In this document: piece by piece, positions 23,586-27,777 of the stretch | Layout of the letters: every line of letters starts with the position of its first letter | How positions within the stretch are numbered: the stretch's first letter is position 1 | Origin: Bacillota bacterium | GTDB taxonomy: Bacteria > Bacillota > Clostridia > Lachnospirales > Lachnospiraceae | Direction of reading: 5' to 3' | NCBI GenBank assembly: GCA_023436765.1 | Contig: JAEZHX010000150.1 | Span: forward strand, 1 to 27,777 | Length of the DNA stretch: 27,777 bases | Program-made: the position numbers and the translations under genes | Notes under the pieces: model-generated | Database searches by the model: none | Seen by the model: the letters and a program-made list of their open reading frames with translations, nothing else | What the model was told of the DNA's origin: nothing

Positions 23586-24515
23586 CTATATTACGCCGCG
23601 TTCGCCGAATCGTTTTGCTATCGCATTCGCCGAAAACAGGAATATGACACAAACTACGGACTGGAAAATTCCTACTGCCGCTGTCAGAGAAAATTGTGAG
23701 CTTCTGATACCCACGCGATAAACAAAGGTACTGAGAACATCCGCAGCAGACATAACCTTACTGTTCATCATTGCATAGGGGCGGTCAAATTCACTGCCTA
23801 AGATACGTCCAAGATTCATGATCAGTAGAACTACTATGGTGGATCTTATTCCCGGCAGGGTTACATGCCATATTTTCTTAAGTCGGGAAGCACCGTCTAC
23901 TTCAGCCGCTTCATAGAGTTCAGGATTAATTCCGGTGATTGCGGCCAGATAGATGATGGTATTCCAGCCCATCTCCTTCCACAATCCAAAAGCTACATAG
24001 GTTATCACATAAAGCGTATTATCCATTAAAAAATCAATCGGACCTATACCTATTTTGCCGAGAGCAACATTAACAACACCGGAATAGGGTGCAAAAAGCT
24101 GCTTTGCCATACCGCTGATGATGATCCAGGATAAAAAGTGCGGCAGGTAAACGATTGCCTGCGTTATCCTCTTATATCTGGGGAACGCAAGCTCATTCAG
24201 CAATAGCGCCAGGACGATGGGCATCGGGAAGCTGACCAGCAGATCCAGCAGATTCAGTGTCAGGGTGTTACGTAGGGCGATCCAGAAATCCTTAGTGGCA
24301 AAGGCCTTTTCGAACCACTTGAAAATCGGATCGGACCAGGGAGAATCCCATACGCCCTTAAACATGTTATAATCCTTAAATGCCATAGAGATATTCGTCA
24401 TAGGAAGGTATCGGAATACGAGTGCGAAAGAAATTGGCAGTAACATCATGAGATACAGTGTCCAAGTCTTTTTTAAGTATAAAGCGGTCTTGCTGCTGCC
24501 TTTTTTTTGTTTCAT
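23586..24515 (-). CDS. CUT1 sugar ABC transporter permease (LplB/MalF-like)
   Basis: The 309-residue protein has six hydrophobic segments and the EAA loop EAAEVDGASRLKKIWHVTLP from residue 202. The opening, with YLMMLLPISFALVFRYLPM followed by SMAFKDYN, is characteristic of LplB/YteP-type permeases of poly- and oligosaccharide importers. It is the first gene of the operon permease-permease-binding protein. AAGGGGG six bases before the ATG supports the start. It is divergent from the AraC-type regulator gene at 24897, which may control it. Confidence 0.9.
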   Translation of the reverse strand: MKQKKGSSKTALYLKKTWTLYLMMLLPISFALVFRYLPMTNISMAFKDYNMFKGVWDSPWSDPIFKWFEKAFATKDFWIALRNTLTLNLLDLLVSFPMPIVLALLLNELAFPRYKRITQAIVYLPHFLSWIIISGMAKQLFAPYSGVVNVALGKIGIGPIDFLMDNTLYVITYVAFGLWKEMGWNTIIYLAAITGINPELYEAAEVDGASRLKKIWHVTLPGIRSTIVVLLIMNLGRILGSEFDRPYAMMNSKVMSAADVLSTFVYRVGIRSSQFSLTAAVGIFQSVVCVIFLFSANAIAKRFGERGVI

Positions 24516-24896
24516 ATGAATCCCCCTTGTTATCCTGTAGTACTTGTTAGCTGCCTATCCGGCTCAGTTATTAGTTTGATAGCATAACTTAACACACGTA
24601 TATAAAACACAAAAAATTGTGCATATTACACATATACGCCTACTTATCAACTGTATTTTATATCATTATAACAATGAAGTGGGTAAAAAAACATGGGTAA
24701 ACTATTGAAATCATGTAAAAATCACGGATAACTTGTATTTATGAAACCCTTAACAGACTTGCAATGATTGGCAAATCAATTGACATTAACTACCTGATAA
24801 AGTAAACTTAATACTATAGTAGGGTTGGTTCTGTAATTCATGTTAATCAAGCAATGGGAAGCTGTTAACTGATTCATATATTAAAGAGGGAGAACC
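24516..24896. other. Divergent regulatory region of the sugar ABC operon and araC-type gene
   Basis: About 380 bases with no gene. The plus-strand promoter at 24780-24808 is listed separately. For the minus-strand operon, TTGATA with a TAATAT-like -10 box near 24625-24650 is possible but weak. An AACTTGTA half-site at 24730-24737 resembles half of the AraR operator but lacks a clear second half. The region is AT-rich, and specific AraC-type binding repeats were not resolved by eye. Confidence 0.45.
24780..24808 (+). promoter_or_regulatory. Candidate promoter of the AraC-family regulator gene
   Basis: A perfect TTGACA (24780-24785) is followed after 17 bases by TAAACT (24803-24808). The start codon is about 90 bases downstream. 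Confidence 0.5.
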
Positions 24897-25709
24897 ATGG
24901 ATAATCAACTTCTGGATAATATCGTTGCTACCGTAGACTATTATAATCACAGAATCCCCACCCCATCATGGGGTATCGGAGATGATATCATTAATTTTGT
25001 TGACATTACTTATGTCATTAATGGACAGGCAGAATACATGATCAATGGCATAAAATGCATTGTCTCCTCCGGCGACCTGCTATGCATTCCCGCCGGAAGC
25101 AGGCGTTCTGCAGTCAGCTGCCCGGATGCATTGATGGAGGCCTACTGTATCAATGGGGTCATGCGGGATATCAACGGACATGATGTTACTCTTCCGCTTC
25201 CGCTGATTTGTAACATCGGACTGCAAAAGGATATCATAGCCCTATATAATGACCTGAATTCAGTATGGAGGTTAAGAGACCCCGGTTATCTATTAAAAGC
25301 CCGTGCAATTTATCTCATGATTCTGCAGCGGTATTTTCAATTAATCATTTATCAGAAGGATACCAGTGTTATGGATAAGCGGATTAAGAAGGTACTGCTC
25401 CATATGTCCAGCCATTATAGTGAGCCCCTGACGGTACAGAAGATGGCAGAGCTGGTTAATTTAAGCGATATGTATTTCGGATGTTTATTTAAGCAGGAAA
25501 CCGGAATGTCCTTCCGTAAGTTCCTGACAATGCTTCGAATGAATCGTGCCGAGGAAATGCTATACAGCGGTGAATATAAAGTGAATGAAATAGCGGATGC
25601 CTGTGGCTTTTCCGATGTATTCTACTTCAGCCGCCTATTCAAGGAGACCCGAGGCTTCGCCCCCTCTAATGCGATAAGATCCAGAAAAAATAAAAACATA
25701 ATTGACTAA
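24897..25709 (+). CDS. AraC family transcriptional regulator with N-terminal cupin domain
   Basis: The 270-residue protein has an N-terminal cupin-like ligand-binding domain (about 20-100, with DITYVINGQAEYMINGIK and SGDLLCIPAGSRR). A C-terminal AraC-type double helix-turn-helix follows (about 165-265). In the latter, EPLTVQKMAELVNLSDMYFG and VNEIADACGFSDVFYFSRLF give the two DNA-reading units. Such proteins usually activate neighbouring sugar genes on binding a saccharide. It lies between the CUT1 operon and the second binding protein, both transcribed away or convergent, so either may be its target. AGAGGGAGAACC precedes the ATG. The effector is unknown. Confidence 0.9.
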   Translation: MDNQLLDNIVATVDYYNHRIPTPSWGIGDDIINFVDITYVINGQAEYMINGIKCIVSSGDLLCIPAGSRRSAVSCPDALMEAYCINGVMRDINGHDVTLPLPLICNIGLQKDIIALYNDLNSVWRLRDPGYLLKARAIYLMILQRYFQLIIYQKDTSVMDKRIKKVLLHMSSHYSEPLTVQKMAELVNLSDMYFGCLFKQETGMSFRKFLTMLRMNRAEEMLYSGEYKVNEIADACGFSDVFYFSRLFKETRGFAPSNAIRSRKNKNIID

Positions 25710-25753
25710 TACATAAAAAATATCCATCCGGATTTCCCTACCATTAATTCATG

Positions 25754-25801
25754 AGAGCTGTCGCACCAACGGTTGAAGACCGCTGATGGACAGCTCTTCT
25801 T
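25754..25801. terminator. Terminator between the araC-type gene and the second binding-protein gene
   Basis: AGAGCTGTC (25754-25762) pairs with GACAGCTCT (25789-25797), with a further CACCAACGG/CCGCTGATG inner stem. TCTTCT follows on the plus strand. The convergent gene ends at 25813, so the hairpin may act in both directions. Confidence 0.75.
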
Positions 25802-25812
25802 CTGCCCCGACC

Positions 25813-27489
25813 CTATTCGAAGGTTCTCTCGTAAGCTGCTTTTCGCTCCTCTATAATTGCTTGTCCACCTGAGTTGAGATAGTCCTTTAATCCAGCATCA
25901 AATACGGAAGAGAATTTGCTCTGATCTGCTACGACCGCCTGAATCAGGAGGGAATCTCTTTTTTTATTAAGCGTCGGTCCCATTCCTACTTCAGCCTGAA
26001 TCGTACCGACATTAATGTTTTCTGCATAACGTCCATCCTGCATGCTGTAATAATAAGCTCTCTCGATATAGCTTGGGTCAACGCCTGTATAACCCTGTGC
26101 AATAGACTCAATATTCAGTTCAGGATTGCCAATATCAAGACCATTGATGGTGATTGTATAATCGATATTATTCGGAGAGTTCATGATCTTATCCCCTTTT
26201 GCTTTTTTCGTCTTAACCACACCGTTTTTTGATACCTCATGGGTTACACCTTCTTCGCCAATCTGAAGGAAGGATCGGTTCTCCAGCCTGCTGATCCAGT
26301 CAAGATACAACAGGGATGCGAGGGGCTCATCATTTGTGGAGGGGAAGAATATCTTGCGGTCAACAGGTCCCGGCAGAAATTTACGATAGGAGCCGGCATC
26401 ATTTTTGAAAGGCTTTACAGCTATATATCCGGCATTCTTTCCCACCAGTTTCTTCAGGCTATTGTTGATGCTGTCGTCACCATTACGGTAAGGATAGTCC
26501 CAGCTATGGATAAATGCGCCGACATAACCGGCCTTCATCATCTTATCCTCAGTAGGGTCATCAGGGCCGAAGAGGGCAAAGTCCTTCCAAAGCAAACCCT
26601 GGTTGTACCATTTATTCAGAACAGCTACCCCCTCCTTTACCCCGGGATACAGAAGCCTCCTATCATCAAAGCCATAGATATAGACATCTTTATTCGATAA
26701 ATTATCGGGTACAAAGGAAGCCAGTAAATGATCAGCCCTCCAGCCAATATCATAGCTGATGGAGAAGGGAATGATCTTATCAGCATCAGCACCAAGCAGC
26801 ACATCGGCGTTATCCTGAAAGGCCTTTAGCATTTCTTCAAATTCACCCAATGTAGTGGGCTCAGAAAGGCTCAGCTTCTTTAACCAATCCTCTCGGACGA
26901 AGGTATTAATTCGAACAGGGTGAGCCATGCGGGCTTCAATTGCCCAGATTGTTCCTGAAACAGGGTCTTTATCCCAGTTTATATTCGCTTCCGTAAGTAA
27001 ACCATACAAATTAGGAAGTATCTCCTGATACTCCTCCAAATAGTTGCTCATATCCAGAATAACGCCCATATTTGCATAGGTCTGAACAGTTGGATAATCA
27101 TAGGCTACACAGATGTCCGGTGCTTCACCTGCAGCCAGTAGTTTGGTCATCTGTTCCGCCTCGGTCTGGCGGGTCACAGGAACAAAGGTAACTTCAATAT
27201 TGTGATCACGAAGCATTCCTTCTTTTATAAAATTCGTATAGAAGTTATCCTCCGGCTTGGACCCTCCCTCATTTCCACGGTCAAATACCTCAACGGTAAT
27301 TTTACGTGTCTCTGTAAATCTGCCGTTAATGATTTCCTCGGTCTTCTGCGGGGTAGGTGATACAGTAGCATTGTTGCTTGTAGGCTGATTATTCGGGGTC
27401 TGGTTATCTCCGGTCTCATCTTTACTGCAAGCAGAGAGTACTATGGTAATCATGATAAAAACCAGCATGGTTGAAATTATTTTATTCAT
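25813..27489 (-). CDS. Second extracellular solute-binding lipoprotein (family 1), paralogue of the one at 20916
   Basis: The open frame reaches an ATG at 27573, but GGAGG five bases before the ATG at 27489 marks the likely start (558 residues). That start gives a normal lipoprotein signal, MNKIISTMLVFIMITIVLSAC, with Cys21 as the lipidation site. The mature part shares long segments with the protein at 20916: EVFDRG, FYTNFIKE, KIIPFS...GWRA, NLSNKD, IGEEGVTHE and NNIDYTITINGLDIG. No permease or ATPase genes lie with it in the window, so it may feed the adjacent CUT1 permeases with a different ligand, or belong to a transporter encoded elsewhere. Ligand unknown. Confidence 0.88.
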   Translation of the reverse strand: MNKIISTMLVFIMITIVLSACSKDETGDNQTPNNQPTSNNATVSPTPQKTEEIINGRFTETRKITVEVFDRGNEGGSKPEDNFYTNFIKEGMLRDHNIEVTFVPVTRQTEAEQMTKLLAAGEAPDICVAYDYPTVQTYANMGVILDMSNYLEEYQEILPNLYGLLTEANINWDKDPVSGTIWAIEARMAHPVRINTFVREDWLKKLSLSEPTTLGEFEEMLKAFQDNADVLLGADADKIIPFSISYDIGWRADHLLASFVPDNLSNKDVYIYGFDDRRLLYPGVKEGVAVLNKWYNQGLLWKDFALFGPDDPTEDKMMKAGYVGAFIHSWDYPYRNGDDSINNSLKKLVGKNAGYIAVKPFKNDAGSYRKFLPGPVDRKIFFPSTNDEPLASLLYLDWISRLENRSFLQIGEEGVTHEVSKNGVVKTKKAKGDKIMNSPNNIDYTITINGLDIGNPELNIESIAQGYTGVDPSYIERAYYYSMQDGRYAENINVGTIQAEVGMGPTLNKKRDSLLIQAVVADQSKFSSVFDAGLKDYLNSGGQAIIEERKAAYERTFE

Positions 27490-27649
27490 TTTTGCCTCCT
27501 CATACTTCTCCTTAAATAAATCAATGCCTGACACGAATGGTTTACGCATTGCAATTATAATTAGCATAGCCAAAAAGGCTGTGATTACTCAATATCAGGA
27601 GCAAATTCTATGACTGCTATAGGTTGATTCTGAAATTAATAGATTAAAT

Positions 27650-27777
27650 AAATCATGACCACCGGCTTAGCCGGTGGTTTGTCTATCCCCCTATAAGGGG
27701 GTATTACCTGCCTGCGCCCGGAAGGCGCTCTGAAGGTCCTGCCAGCTGCACTTCATTCTCGGGCTAGCCCTAAAGGG
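27650..27777 (-). mobile_element. Probable right end of an IS200/IS605-type element, with possible omega RNA scaffold, continuing past the window
   Basis: A run of compact hairpins ends the window. ACCACCGGC/GCCGGTGGT lies at 27658-27678 with a three-base loop, CCCCC/GGGGG at 27687-27701, GCGCC/GGCGC at 27714-27728, the palindrome GGGCTAGCCC at 27761-27770, and CCCTAAAGGG at 27768-27777. On the minus strand one frame from the edge reads PLGLARE and then stops at 27752-27754, as the C-terminus of an upstream gene might. Stacked stem-loops ending in a GC-rich terminal hairpin after tnpB are typical of IS605-group right ends. No transposase sequence is visible here, so the assignment is tentative. 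Confidence 0.45.

Noticed and set aside
27650..27777. CRISPR array
   Set aside because: The hairpins differ in sequence from one another; there are no repeated units with regular spacers.

Overview
The window looks like chromosome of an anaerobic Firmicute of the Lachnospiraceae (Clostridium XIVa) type. The grounds are moderate-to-low GC, strong AGGAGG ribosome binding sites, sigma-A promoters, a tryptophan T-box riboswitch, an AraR of the GntR/LacI hybrid type, CUT1 sugar transporters with no local ATPase, and lipoprotein solute-binding proteins with long Ser/Thr/Asp-rich linkers. This placement is inferred from gene content, not from a database match.

Left part (1-8.5 kb): the 5' end of a Gfo/Idh/MocA oxidoreductase gene runs off the window start. 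A DgkB/YegS-like lipid kinase gene follows, then a divergent lactate/malate-type dehydrogenase. Next is a three-gene ABC importer operon on the minus strand (binding lipoprotein, permease, ATPase). It is preceded by a complete Trp-type T-box leader with a near-perfect promoter, which marks it as a probable tryptophan importer (trpXYZ type). An MFS transporter is transcribed divergently from it.

Middle (8.5-13.7 kb): a 700-residue membrane-anchored zinc-ribbon protein of unknown function, peptide chain release factor 3 (prfC), and an orphan sugar-type binding protein. prfC and the binding protein both appear to start at TTG rather than at the upstream ATG.

Right part (13.8-27.5 kb): an arabinose and arabinoxylan-oligosaccharide island. 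Two cytoplasmic GH43 glycosidases, one with a C-terminal CBM6-like domain, form one operon. araA-araD form a second operon, and araR is divergent from araA. The promoters of the GH43 operon and of araA share a 14-base identical box within a larger conserved module, probably the AraR operator, so the hydrolases and the isomerase/epimerase are likely co-regulated. Next come a CUT1 sugar importer (two permeases and a binding lipoprotein), an AraC-type regulator, and a second binding lipoprotein paralogous to the first. Ribulokinase (araB) is absent from the window. The apparent logic is import of oligosaccharides, cytoplasmic release of arabinose and xylose by GH43 enzymes, and arabinose catabolism by AraA, a ribulokinase encoded elsewhere, and AraD.

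The last ~125 bases are a run of compact hairpins resembling the right end of an IS200/IS605-type element. They may be the scaffold of a TnpB-associated omega RNA whose nuclease gene would lie beyond the window.
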